Shown here: positions 1-11,500 of the stretch, in pieces
Layout of the letters: each line of letters begins with the position of its first letter
Numbering within the stretch: position 1 is the first letter of the stretch
Source: Biscogniauxia marginata
Lineage: Eukaryota > Ascomycota > Sordariomycetes > Xylariales > Xylariaceae
Assembly (NCBI GenBank): GCA_022695795.1
Contig: MU404177.1
Location: 53,075-117,074, forward strand
Length of the DNA: 64,000 nt
Direction of reading: 5' to 3'
Notes under the pieces: model-generated
The model's database searches: none
What the model saw: the letters and a program-made list of their open reading frames with translations, nothing else
Told to the model about the DNA's origin: nothing
Translations under genes and position numbers: made by a program

Positions 1-1055
1 CGGGGTTCTCTGTAGTAGTGTACCAATCAACTAGACGTTTCAACCCTTTTCGGAATCGCTGGTGCATCGCCGCCCACTCCTCTGGGAGATGGCCACCGCC
101 CCCCCAGGCAAGGTTGTCCCGGGTTGAGTCCCACTGGTAGTCTATGTCGACACAGGCATCTCGAGCATGTGCGACATAGCCTTTAGGTATAGGTCCGGAT
201 GAGGAGAGGGCGTATGCCGGAACCGGTGCCACATATGTTCGGGCCCATGCCGGGTCTGATGGACCGCCGTGCGCCGTTTTTGGGTCCGCGCCCCCGTGAG
301 AATCGCCGTTGTAACTCGGGAGGGTCTCCACCAGAGTGGATACGGAGTCCAGGCTTGAGGAAGAGACAGTGTTTGGAGGCACAGGGTATGATAAGGAACT
401 CTCGCGGGGGTGAGAGGCGCTCCATAACTGAGTTGAACTGGTAGGAGGTATTCGGTCGTGTAGATGCGGATAGTCGTAATAATCCTCCCGGCGCAAGAGC
501 TCGGCCTTGGCGGTGGCTAACATGAGGCTTGAGTTGGGCGGCGGCGTGATGTGCTCAAAATAGTCGGGCGACAGCCACTCGCCGAGAAAGGCATCGAGAC
601 GGAGGAGGGATTTCTCGATATGTCGGTTCGCTTCGGGCGAGGCGGGAGGGACATCGGCCGGCGAGGGGGCGGGATCAGACAAGGGAGAGGGATTCGAGGC
701 AAGGCCGGCGCTTATAGCAATGGACGTCTGCACGCAGCGGAGAAAGGGAGAGCTATGCAAGACGACATGGTAGCGGCGCCTCTGTCCCAGGTGCGCAGAA
801 TCGAGAGCTTCCTGCTCCCGCAAGATGGAGGCGATCTGCGCGCCGACGGCCTTGGACTGTAACCAACCTCCGTAGGTCAGAGGCGGATCGTAGGGAGTGG
901 GCGAGGAGAGGTGCCACTGCTTGTCGGCAGCATCCAGGCGGTTCCCATGCCTATTTCACACCAGGTCAGCTGCCAAGTCCAGAGTGGAAGTCTGCACTCC
1001 GGAGCAACGATACCACAAACCTGACGACGAAGATGTAGGCTGGAGGACGACCCAT
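1..1055 (-). CDS. Histidine phosphatase superfamily protein (3' end beyond window)
   Basis: Two exons are visible: 1055-1021 and 950 to beyond position 1, separated by a 70-bp intron (951-1020, donor GTTTGT, acceptor TAG). Joined, the protein starts MGRPPAYIFVVRHGNR, so the catalytic RHG motif (R12, H13) is split by the intron. A second family-like stretch, SSPFLRCVQTS, follows about 75 residues later. A Ser/Pro-rich insert sits mid-protein, then conserved-looking sequence with CVDIDYQWDS runs off the window edge. The second catalytic histidine must lie outside. The family holds phosphoglycerate-mutase-like phosphatases; the substrate cannot be told. An upstream in-frame ATG exists at 1157, but MGRPPAYIF is the natural fungal start. 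It is transcribed divergently from GPI8. Confidence 0.85.
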
Positions 1056-1545
1056 GGCTCGCACAGGGAGGGGTTTATCGAGACGGTTGCCCCTAGGTCT
1101 GCTGTGCTGAGAGGCGGTCGAGGGTTTCTCGACGGGAGAGAGAAGGAATTCAGTCAACGGGTGCCATCAAGTACAAGTACTCGTACTCGTACGTTTTACC
1201 GGGTCGGTTTACTCGGTTTACTCGGTCTCTCGGTCGCGCTGCGAATCCACGCACGGCCACCTGATGCGAAATATTCAAAGATGACAAGCTATTTTTAGGT
1301 ACGTACAAACTACGCATCGGAGTCCGCAACCTTAATCTTATTAATTGCGGGCCGCTGCTGTGTGTACCTTAGGTAATAGGACGTATAAGTACATAGGTAC
1401 CTAGGAATACCTGCTTAGGTAACCTGTAAACGCATATGCACTTATCGACTGATAGTGGAAGGAGGTCCATGGATGTTCCCCTTCGCTGACAAGGTTCGTC
1501 TTCAACCTTCCCAGCATCCATCTTTTGAACCTCTACCAAAAGAAG
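1056..1545. promoter_or_regulatory. Divergent promoter region, histidine phosphatase / GPI8
   Basis: 490 bp lie between two divergent start codons. The stretch holds a short GTACAAGTACTCGTACTCGTACG-type direct repeat around 1170-1192 and a cluster of TTAGGTA/TACCTAGG words at 1367-1425 of the kind repeated in many intergenic regions of this window. No further gene is seen. Confidence 0.5.
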
Positions 1546-2791
1546 ATGAAGCTTCCTGGGATATTACGTCTTCCCGTTCTCCTGGCCTTGTCGTTTTTTC
1601 TCCACACGAAATATGCCTCTGCCGAGCACACCAGCAACTGGGCTGTCCTCGTGGGCACGTCAAGGTTCTGGTTCAACTACCGCCATCTCGCCAACGTCCT
1701 GTCCATGTACCGCACCGTCAAGCGACTAGGCATTCCCGATTCCCAGATCATCCTGATGCTCCCTGACGACATGGCTTGCAACCCGCGCAACGCATTCCCG
1801 GGCACTGTATACAGCAATTCGGACCGCGCCGTCGACTTGTACGGGGACAACATCGAGGTGGACTACAGGGGGTACGAAGTGACCGTTGAGAACTTCATCA
1901 GGTTATTGACCGACCGTGTGGGCGACGAGATGCCCAGGAGCAAACGCCTACTGACCGACGACCGGAGTAACATATTCGTCTACATGACCGGCCATGGTGG
2001 GAATGAGTTCCTCAAGTTCCAAGACGCCGAGGAGATTGGCGCTTTCGATCTGGCAGATGCATTTGAGCAGATGTGGGAGAAGCGGAGGTGAGCAGAGCTG
2101 GCTATAGTCGTCGCCGTCCAGCTAACAGGAAGAAATGGCCAGGTATCACGAGATACTCTTCATGATCGACACATGCCAGGCAAACACGATGTACAGCAAG
2201 CTCTACTCGCCCAACATCATTGCCACCGGTTCCTCCGAGCTCGACCAATCGTCCTATTCTCACCACGCCGACAACGACGTCGGCGTCGCCGTCATCGACC
2301 GCTACACGTACTACAACCTCGAGTTTCTGGAGTCTCAGGTGCAGGATCTAAGCAGCAAGAAGACAGTCGGCGACCTATTCGACAGCTACAACTACGAGAA
2401 GATTCATTCGCACGCCGGCGTACGGTATGACCTGTTCAGGGGCGGAGCCGATGCAGCGCGGAGCCGATTGCTCACCGACTTCTTTGGCAACATCCAGAAC
2501 GTCGAAGTTGACAGCGCTAGCAATCTGACAGTCGACAGCGAGATGTTGGCACTTGGGAAGACAATTGCGCGCCTTAGGGAGATTGCTGCCGAGGAGGAGG
2601 CTGTGGCAAACAAGACCACCCGGCCGGGCCAAAAGGAGCGCCGGTCCAAGAACCTACCGTCGGCCGGACCACTGACGGATGACAATTGGTGGACCAAGAA
2701 ACTGACCGGAATAGCCGCTTTAGCCGGCTGCACAGCTCTATGGGCTCTTGGGTCTTATCTAGAAGCTCCAAGTAGCCGGGCGATAAAATAG
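1546..2791 (+). CDS. GPI8: GPI-anchor transamidase catalytic subunit (Gpi8/PIG-K)
   Basis: Exons 1546-2087 and 2143-2791 give 396 residues. The 55-bp intron (donor GTGAGC, branch-like CTAAC, acceptor CAG) restores the conserved join [15 protein letters not shown]. The enzyme is the caspase-like (peptidase family C13) subunit of the ER GPI transamidase, which cleaves the C-terminal signal of precursors and attaches the GPI anchor. Seen here: an N-terminal signal peptide (residues 1-26), catalytic His150 in TGHGG, catalytic Cys192 in DTCQA, and a C-terminal membrane segment ([17 protein letters not shown]). ATG 1546 is chosen because it begins the signal peptide; no earlier in-frame ATG exists. 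A likely client, a GPI-type surface protein, lies at 37943-40481. Confidence 0.97.
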
Positions 2792-3210
2792 CGGTAAGGT
2801 AGTAATAAACGAAGGTTTCTAATGCTGTAAGATGTTCAGTCTGTATGGTCTAGGGGTTAGATCCCGCCTCTTTTCCCCCGGTTCCTTCAGACGCCCGTAG
2901 GTTGTAAGGGGTGTGTTGTTCGTCTGAAAGACAAGTGCGCAAGCAAAGGAGGGAGACGGAATGTGAAGATATCATAGGCGAGTCCCTGGCTTATTGACAT
3001 TTTAGGCACTCTAGTTAGTTGGTCGGAGGCATCTTATGAGAAACCAAAAAATTCATATGGTGGATTTGGTCCCGACCTAGCACAACTTTTTTTTATACAA
3101 AGAAACAAAATAGAACAGACTAGAACAAGGCTATTTACACACTCAATTTTACGCCGGGCACCAACACTTGTTCCTCATTAAATAACACATAGTCTTTGTC
3201 TGCTGCGACA
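2792..3210. other. Intergenic, GPI8 terminator / TFIIIC-subunit promoter
   Basis: 419 bp between two co-oriented genes. It holds a T-run (3088-3095) and a short A+T-rich promoter stretch before the next ATG. No gene or RNA is recognised. Confidence 0.4.
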
Positions 3211-5684
3211 ATGGCGTCCGGGGATCCAAATAGTTATCTCCCCCTGGAATCCTTCAGCCTCGCTGCCTTTCCGAGGACAACACATAACATCACGTGGTCG
3301 CCCGACGCCGAGCTGGCCATCGCCTGTGACGACTGCGTGTTCATATTCATCCCCGAATTCTCGGCACCTTTCAAATCTGCCTTCGCGCAGCCGAGACACG
3401 ACGCGCTCCGTCAATATGACGAGGCAGCCCTTAGGTTTCCGGTCAATCCCATCAAAGGCCCCGAGCTGAACCGCCACTTGTTCGATGTCTTGGGACGAGA
3501 TTTCCCACGACGTGGCCCTTACGAGGGATCTGGCTCGGGCACTATTACAAGCCAGGGTGGCTCCATGAACCATGTTGTGGCCCTGGAATGGTCGCCGTGC
3601 GGTCTGGGCCGGACGAATCGTTCCGTCCTCGCCGTTCTCACCAGCACTGGGATCCTCACTATCTACTACGAGGGTGCCTCCGACGCGATCGGGACTTCCA
3701 AGCTCGGAGGCCGTAACTCGAGGGCCCTAAGGTCGTGGGCTGCCGCCTGGTCTGTCGGGGGAGGTCTTCTGCTGCCGGCGGCCGAGGGACACAGCCAATC
3801 CCTGGACAATGAATACGTCACCGCTTTTGCGTGGGCAAGAGAGTTCGATGGTAAACGTGCGGCGCTGGCGTACGAGAACGACGAGGAGGAGATCGTCATA
3901 ATCTTGATCCAGGTAGAACGAAATCGTGAAGCCCCCTCCGGAGGTGCGGCCAGATGGAGAGTTGAGGAAGTAGCACGATTCGCTGCTGGGGGACCCCATC
4001 CCAATTCTGATGTGAGGATGCTTTGAATCACGTCTGAACCTTCCTTACTCATATCCTAACGCTGCTGGCTAGCCGACAGATCCCGACTACGCGCCAAGCG
4101 GGTCTTCCTTTGCTCTAAGCTGGAGCCCGTGGTTGAACAAGGACAATTCTAGAGCTAGCATACTCTCGTACACGGCGAGGGGCTACGTTGGGTTTAGGCA
4201 GGTCATGATCGAAGAGCCTGGCGATAAGACGGGCTCACCGGCCGTGCGAGTAGGTGACGTCGATGCCAGTGGAGTTTGTCTCTACCTTGCGCCTGACGCG
4301 TTCGTGGTTTGGGAGGATCTGGTAAGCGCCTGGTTTATTTTATTCTTACATATTATATGTCTACTTTCACAAGACTAATCAGCGTGGTATATGTATTAGA
4401 TTTGGACTATATCTGGCTCCAAGGTTTGCCGTGGAATCATTGCGACACCTGCTCGTGTCCAGGCATTTCAGTTGCCGTTTGATGCGACCTCGTCAAATCC
4501 CGCACACACAGCGGATGAATGCGGGAGTGCCTATCCGTTGATAGACAACAGTCCCCAGACTGAAAACCCTATTACTGGTATGTTTTTGACAGCTTCCTCC
4601 TCGTCATCCAACCCATTCCGTTTCTCAACGATTCACATAGGGCTCGTGATCCATCCGCCCTCGGTTTCGCACCCGACCTCGGCTCCCTCTTATTCTCTTG
4701 TCCGCCTCTCGGCGACCAGCGAGAACAAAGGTTGGCATCAGACCAACCTTCCTCTACCATCTAATCCAGAAGATCCGGCAGGCAGGGGCCCGCAATGGGT
4801 AACCGAGATCAGTCAGGCAATCGAACGTCAGCTCCCGCGGGCGCTGGCCCACCACCGAACTATTTCACCAGCCGGTAGCTACGCTGCGTCTAGCATATCG
4901 TCGGAGGACGACTACGATGAAAGCGACTCAGTGAACGATTTTGACCTTACTTCCAAGGATGACGATGACGATATGGGGTCTCTTCTAGGTGTCAGCCAGC
5001 TGGACACCTCGGATCAGGTACACACTACCAGGATACGCATATGGGGCATGACCGTCAGTCCCGGCGGAGGTACCATGGCAGTGTTTACCAGTGAGCATAG
5101 CGCTGTGAACCCGGGAAGAGATACTTATGGCGGGATGAGTTGCCGTGTCTTGTTTGGGCGGCTTGGCCACGGTAGCGACGAAAGCGGGAATGGCACGATT
5201 GCCCCAGTCAGAAATCTTAGCACTGAGGCGAGGATGTGGGAATGGATATATGGGAATGGTCCTCCGGTACCCGGCATTAGCACGCCAGCCGCCGTCGACG
5301 GTAGCGATGGACGGGTAGCATTGAAGGACCATTTTGCGATGATCAGCCGACAGCAAGGCTGCGCCTTTTGCGACACTCTATTAGAACCGTTCAACGACGG
5401 GAAGTCATCCCGTTGTGGCCGCAACCACGTCTTTGGTGAGTGAGCAAAACAAACGATTTCCCTTTTTGGTCTGCTAGACAAGATCGCTTATGTTCATAGA
5501 AAACTGCGTGGCTACGCGGGTCCCCATCCTAGCGCCGGGGACCTCTAACACCTGCGGCATCTGCGGCTCTAAGTGTCTCAAGCCCGAAGAGCTCGTCGCC
5601 ATTGCTCCTCAGCTGCAGAAGATCATCGAGGATGAGATATCGGCCGAGTTGTGCGGTGGTTGCGGTGGCAAGTTTATAAATTGA
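3211..5684 (+). CDS. RNA polymerase III factor TFIIIC, 90-kDa-type subunit (WD40 + zinc ribbon)
   Basis: Four exons, 3211-4011, 4073-4321, 4400-5435 and 5500-5684, give 756 residues; introns are 61, 78 and 64 bp with canonical ends. TFIIIC binds the B-box of tRNA genes and recruits TFIIIB. The N-terminal half has the TFIIIC_delta beta-propeller signature (LPLESFSLAAFPRTTHNITWSPD near the start, later VVALEWSPCG). An acidic stretch (EDDYDESD ... DDDDD) follows. The C-terminus is a cysteine-rich zinc ribbon (CAFCDTLLEPF, then CGICGSKC and CGGCGGKFIN). The last intron lies inside this zinc domain. ATG 3211 is the first in-frame ATG. The product resembles human GTF3C4 and fission yeast Sfc9. The gene is tail-to-tail with the phosphatase at 5852-6463. 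Confidence 0.9.
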
Positions 5685-5851
5685 ACGTTCGATGTAAGTA
5701 TTTATAAGTTAAATAAACATGTGGTTCAAGTTGACACCCTGATTGTGGGCTTAACCTCTAGGACTTTACGACGTAACTCCTTTGACGGCTCGCATCTATC
5801 GGCGCAGCCAACCATTGCCCTGTAGCTCTGAGAGTGCCCTGATCACATCTC

Positions 5852-6463
5852 CTAATATCCGTCCTCCCACAACTCCTTCCGATACCCCTCGGTCAGCCGC
5901 TCATCGAGACCGTACAGTTCCTGCCAGCCGACGAAACCCCGATCGAGTATGTAGACCTTCTGTTGCTCCGCGCTCCCCGTCTCACTCTTGCGCTCCTTCG
6001 GGGCGGAAGACAAAGATGGAGAAGCAGCAGAAGCCTCCTTCTGCCTCAGGTACCGCAGTGCCGCGGCGGGGCCCCGCTGCTGGCTGAGGGCGCAATGAAA
6101 GATGACCGTCTGCTTATCCGCCAGTTTGCGCAGAAGCGTCGGCATGGTGGCGTCTAGGCTGCCGCTAGGGAAGTGCATGGAGGACTTGATGTCTGCAGAA
6201 ATCAAGTGTCACTTAGCGCTCATAAATGCATAGGACGGGTCTGAAATGTTCCTGTGATCACATACGTCCACCGATATGATCTATCTGTACTAGTGAGTAT
6301 AGGAGAGAATAATGGGTAGGTATGGAGGGAGCCTCGCACCGTCATCTCGGACATCTACGATGGCTATCGTTGGATCCGGAGACTGCTTATTGGCGGCGAG
6401 AAGCATGTCTGCGAGCCTCTTCGCCGTGATACGCTCGATGCTGGATATGGTTATCAAAGACAT
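5852..6463 (-). CDS. Cdc25/rhodanese-fold phosphatase (Ibp1/Ych1 type)
   Basis: Three exons, 6463-6340, 6280-6266 and 6192-5852, give 159 residues. The middle exon is only 15 nt and supplies part of the DHIGGH motif. With introns of 59 bp (donor GTGCGA, acceptor TAG) and 73 bp (GTATGT...CAG) the frame reads IVDVRDDDHIGGHIKSSMHF. Catalytic CX5R is HCALSQQR (Cys80, Arg86), as in small single-domain Cdc25-like phosphatases and arsenate-reductase relatives. A rhodanese-type fold of about 160 residues is the normal family size. Substrate preference (phosphotyrosine or arsenate) cannot be decided. ATG 6463 (MSLITISSIERI) is preferred over upstream in-frame ATGs because homologous sequence seems to start there. 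Confidence 0.88.
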
Positions 6464-6667
6464 GGCAGTGCACCTGGCAGGCTCGTGAAAGAAAAGTGTA
6501 TAGATATGTTGCATCAAAGATGTAAGGGCCGTGTTATATACATGCATATACGCGTTAACCAACTTGCAAAAAGTTTAATGTTTATTTATATATATAAAGT
6601 ACTTAATACTTTTATTAAATGAGATATATAAAAACTACTTTAAATAAATATATATATTAAATAAATA
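6464..6667. other. Phosphatase upstream region grading into AT-rich DNA
   Basis: Normal composition to about 6565, then an abrupt change to almost pure A+T. This is the left edge of the RIPped transposon block. Confidence 0.6.
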
Positions 6668-6885
6668 ACGTATTATATAAACAAGTAAATAAAACAAGTT
6701 TATAAACGAAATTTTATAATTATTATACTTTTAATTATTAAAAATTATTTATGTTATATCGAAATTAATTAATAATAATTATTATTTAAATTATTTTATT
6801 TAGCTTTATACTTTAAAAACCGAATACCTTTTTTATATTAAATATTCGGTTTTTTAAAACGTAATTTATATTATTTAATTAAAAA
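6668..6885 (+). repeat. Left terminal inverted repeat of the DNA transposon
   Basis: It matches the reverse complement of about 16375-16579. Shared landmarks are AACAAGTTTATAAACGAAAT and the internal CCGAATA/TATTCGG hairpin (6819-6852 against 16394-16434). Confidence 0.7.
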
Positions 6886-8115
6886 TTAATATATTTATTA
6901 TTATTTTTAAAACGTGTAAAATTATAATTATTATTTTTATTTTTATTTTTTAAAAATTTTTTATATTAATTAACTTAATTTAATAATTAAAAATATTATT
7001 TAAAACTCGAATTAATTATATTATTACTTATAAATAATATTATTTAAATATTTATTTTTATTAATTATTAAAATTTTATAATGTTTTTAATATTATATTA
7101 TAATAACGATTTAAAAATATATATTTTATAAAGAAGTTATAATTATTTAACATATTATTAATTTAAATAAATAAATAAATCTTTCTCGTTTTTATTATAT
7201 TATTAAAATAATAAATATTTTATTATATAACCGCGACGCGAGGCGCGTTAAATAAAATTAAGTTTTTAATTTTATATAGTAATAAAAAACTTTTTAAACA
7301 TGTTTAAACAAATAAATAAATTATTAAAAGGCTTTTTACGAAAATTTAAATATATATTAAAAATAATATAAATTAATATATAATATAATTACGAAATATA
7401 ATATTTAAAAAGAAAAAAAATATAATTTTAACAAGATAAAATTTATAATTAAAATAATTATTAAAATTAATATAATAATAATAAATATAAAACGATATAA
7501 ATAATTATAATAAGTTTAATAAAATAATCGAGAATAAGTTATAATTATTTAAATTATAAATATTATTAATTACTTTTTATTATTATATATTATTTTAATT
7601 AAAAAAATACTTTATTTTATAATATCGCGATAATTTATTATTATTAAAAAGTAAAATTACGATATTAAATAATAATTAAATTATAAATAAACTTAATATA
7701 AATTTTATAAAGCATTTTTATAAATATATGAAAAAAAAATTATACGTTTTTTAATTTTAAATAGTTATAAAAGTTATTATTTTATTAATTTTAAAAATTA
7801 TTATTATAAAAAAATATCGTTATATTTTATATATTTAATTATTTGTTATATAAGTTTTAACTTTTTAACTTTATATATTTTAATATTTTAAAATAAATAT
7901 ATAATAATTATTTATAAAGTTTAATAAATCGTTATTATATTTATATTATAAAAAATACTTTTTAATTAACTTTATAAAAGTTTTTATTATTATAATAATT
8001 ATTTTAAATATATAAATTAAATTTTATATAATTAAATTAGTTTTTTTTAATTAAAAAATTATTATTATATTATTTTTTATATAAAAACGCGTATATTTTT
8101 TCTCGATCTCGATAT

Positions 8116-8544
8116 TGTGACGAACCTCCTTGTGTGTTCCTAGTCAGCTGACTTCACAGGTGAGTACGTACTAGGTTTTCTTGTTTTGAAGGTAACAGTG
8201 GGTTGAGATTGGTTCAAGTAATTCACAATGTTATGTTCGTCAAAGAGGTTTCAAGGTACTTTCACTATAGTATTAAAAAGTGACTATAGTCTTAGATTAA
8301 TAGCTAAGGAACTAAAAAAATGAATAATTAAATACGTAAAAAACTTTAATTTATTTATTTTTTATTTTTTATAAGGAGTTATACTTATTTTCTCCTAAAT
8401 TCTCAAGAAAACAACTAAGAATCTTAATATTCTCTTAAATTCTTAAGAGAACAACTAAAAATCTTGGTATTCTCCTTTTTATAGTTATATAACCTTAAAT
8501 CACATAACCACTTTAATTCTTTTTACTTTTATTAAGTTATAACA
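8116..8544 (-). repeat. 3' LTR of the gypsy element (left copy)
   Basis: 429 bp, bounded by TG...CA. It differs from the 389-bp right copy mainly by a 40-bp tandem duplication (8390-8429 and 8430-8469). Its outer 150 bp keep many C and G bases while its inner part is more strongly mutated. Confidence 0.92.
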
Positions 8545-8560
8545 CCATATCTCCCCTTTA
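8545..8560 (-). other. Polypurine tract of the gypsy element
   Basis: Read on minus this is AAAGGGGAGATATGG immediately before the LTR. It is the expected plus-strand primer position and fixes the element's orientation. Confidence 0.75.
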
Positions 8561-11500
8561 AATGGTTTTGTTTTTAAAACTTTTTTTCCTAGTAACCTTT
8601 TATCTTAATTATGTTATCTTATTATATTACTAAAAATATATAAATAGGTTTAAAGAAAAAGAATTCCTCCGAATACCGATACGAACTAGTCGCCGTTATC
8701 GATTAATTTAAATATATAGTTATGCCTTATACTCGTTATTTTAAGAGGGGCTTATTATGTAAGATGTTAAAAAATCGAAAAAAATGTTAGAATTATAACG
8801 AGACCGGTATTACCTCTTATAATAATAACTATATTTCTTTAAAATCCCTTTAAAATATCTAGAAAAAAAACTTAAAATAAATCGAGAAAAACGGGTAATC
8901 GTTTAATAACTTTAAGAGCTATCGAGTAGAATTACGCGGTTAAATCGTTAATTTAAATAATTACGTAATTATAAGGTTTAATTTATTTAACGCGGACTTT
9001 AAAACCTAAATAAGTTAAAGAATTAAAAACGTATTAAGGCGAAATAAAAACGCCTTAATAAAAAATAATAGTATATAAAGAAATCGCTACGTTAGTTTAA
9101 ATCTAAGTAAAACGTACTTACTTTAAAGGTTTTCCCCTCCTTTAACTAGTCTTAATTAAATCACGATTTAGGTTTTTAAATCCCTTTAAGCGATCTAGGT
9201 TTTAACGGTGAAAGCTTTTAAGCTTAATTATTAAATTCTTTAAATGTTTAAGTGGTTTTTAAGTGTTTTCCTTTAATAAGTAACTTTCTTATTTAACGAA
9301 ATACTATAATTAACCTTTAACTCGTTTTAAATCTAGTATCCTTTTTACTTCGTACTTATTAGGGTTTTCCTTAAATTCTAGTACAACCTTCTTAATTTTA
9401 TATAGTCTTAACTTTTTAAACTTAAGTTTTTCGCTGGGTCGTTTTGTTTTAATTTAAGGTGTTTTTAATGTTATGCCTTGTTATTAGCGAAATAAATAAA
9501 CTATGTCTCTTTTCCTAAGAATTAATCCCTTAATTCTTTTTTTATTATAGTACTTTGTTATTTTATCTTGAATAAATTATAATTCTTTTTATAGCTGTTA
9601 TTGTACTACCTAGACCTTTTTAGATAGTATTTCTGTTTTTGGGGCTTTTATTTCGATTCTTAGTGCTTTCGTGAGTTTAATCGGTTGTTTTTAAACTTCC
9701 GCCCTTTACCTATATATTGCCTTATATAGTGACATTTTCATGTCCTTGTTAATCGAAGTGTTATATACTATTTAAGTTATTAATAGTAATTCTACTTAGT
9801 TATTTATTTCTTAGTTAATATAACTTCGTAAATATTATTTCATTGTTTAGTTTAATCTTTTTATTTATTCGTTTATTTAAAGATAATACGTTATAAATAA
9901 CTTTTATTTAATTTTTATTCGTTTTATTAAGTTTATTTAAAATTTTAAAGTAAACAATTTATTTTTATTTAAAATAATACGTTTTAATAATTTATATTTA
10001 TTAACATATTCTCTTAAGAAATTAAAAGCTAGTTGTTTTATTATGTTTAATTCGTTGAATAATAAAAAGTAGGCATATTTCGTGAGTTTATTAATAATAC
10101 TTATATATTGTTATAAGGTACTTTTATAATAAGATTTTTTAACTTTAGAAATTTCACTACGAAATTCCATGTAATTATGTGTCACGCTTTATTAGGTATT
10201 TAGGTTAGCTATAGTAATTTATATGGTTTATATCGTGATGCTTTAGCCTTATTATAAATATTATAAATCTTTATAATTCTTTTAATTGTTTATTACATTC
10301 CTGGAAAGTCAAATTCTTTTTAAAGTCGTTTCACTGTTTTGAAAATTCCTTGGTGGCCGTGTAAAGGATATTCATGAAATTCTTTAACGAATTCGTTTTA
10401 TACTTGTTTTAATACGTATACCTTTTCTTTATACAAGAGAAATTCGTTGCTAAATCCTTATTAAGGTTATAATTGTTTTTCTTTTTAATTATAATTTTCC
10501 TTAAAACGTTATTTCTAGTTTTTTATATTAATTCATATGTAAGTTAATATAATTAATTTGTTATTTTATTGTTTAAACATCTAGATATTTCTTTTATTAA
10601 TTTTTGATTTATAATTTCCCTTTTTATTAAAAAGATCTATTTAAATATTTTCTTTTCCCTTAATATGCTAGATTTTAAAATTGAATTTAAATAGGAAAAT
10701 CATTTAACGCTTATGTCTTTAATTAAGCGTTTATGTTATTATGAATCGTGTAAGGTTCTTATGGTTTAAATAAATGTTAATAAGTTCTTTAGTTCCGCTA
10801 AGTTATAATTCTTATTTCTTTAAAGCTTTAATAACTACTAATAGTTCCTTGTTATAAATCTAATAATTCAATTTAACATTATATAGTGCTTTAAATAAGT
10901 ACGCGACTAGGTATTATTTCCTATTATTTCTAGTTACTTTAAAACTGCTTTAATAGTGAAATTTAAGGCGTTTATTTTTAGTCGTTTCTTTTTATTTTCG
11001 TTTAAAAGTTTATATATAACTTTATTAGTTATAACTTCCTTTAACTGCTAAAAAGCCTATTTAGCTTTTTTAATAAAATGAAAAGCCTTTTTTGTTCTCG
11101 TTAAAGTAATTAATTCCGTTAATGGTTTAGCGATACGTTTAAAATCTTTAATGAGTTATTTAACGTAATTAATAAAGCTAAGAAATGCGTGTACGTTTGT
11201 AATATTTTTAAGTTCCGGCTAATCCTTAATTATTACTATTTTCCCTTTTTAAATGCGGATTTCTCCTAGACTTATTATAAATCCCAAATAATCTAGTTTT
11301 TTAACATGCTATTTATTTTTAGTTGGATAAATAAGTAGATTTACTTTTTTCCAGGGTTTTTAATATTTGTTTTACATGTTTTTTATGTTTCTTCTCGCTT
11401 TTTAAGTAAATTAATATATCGTTTAAATAAACGAATACAAATTTATTTAAAAACTTATAAAAAATCGTTATAATTATATGTTAAAATGTAATAAGTATAT

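Noticed and set aside
2838..2892. tRNA-like string (GGTCTAGGGGTTAG ... CCCCCGGTTCC)
   Set aside because: D-arm-like letters are present, but there is no paired acceptor stem, anticodon arm or full T-arm.
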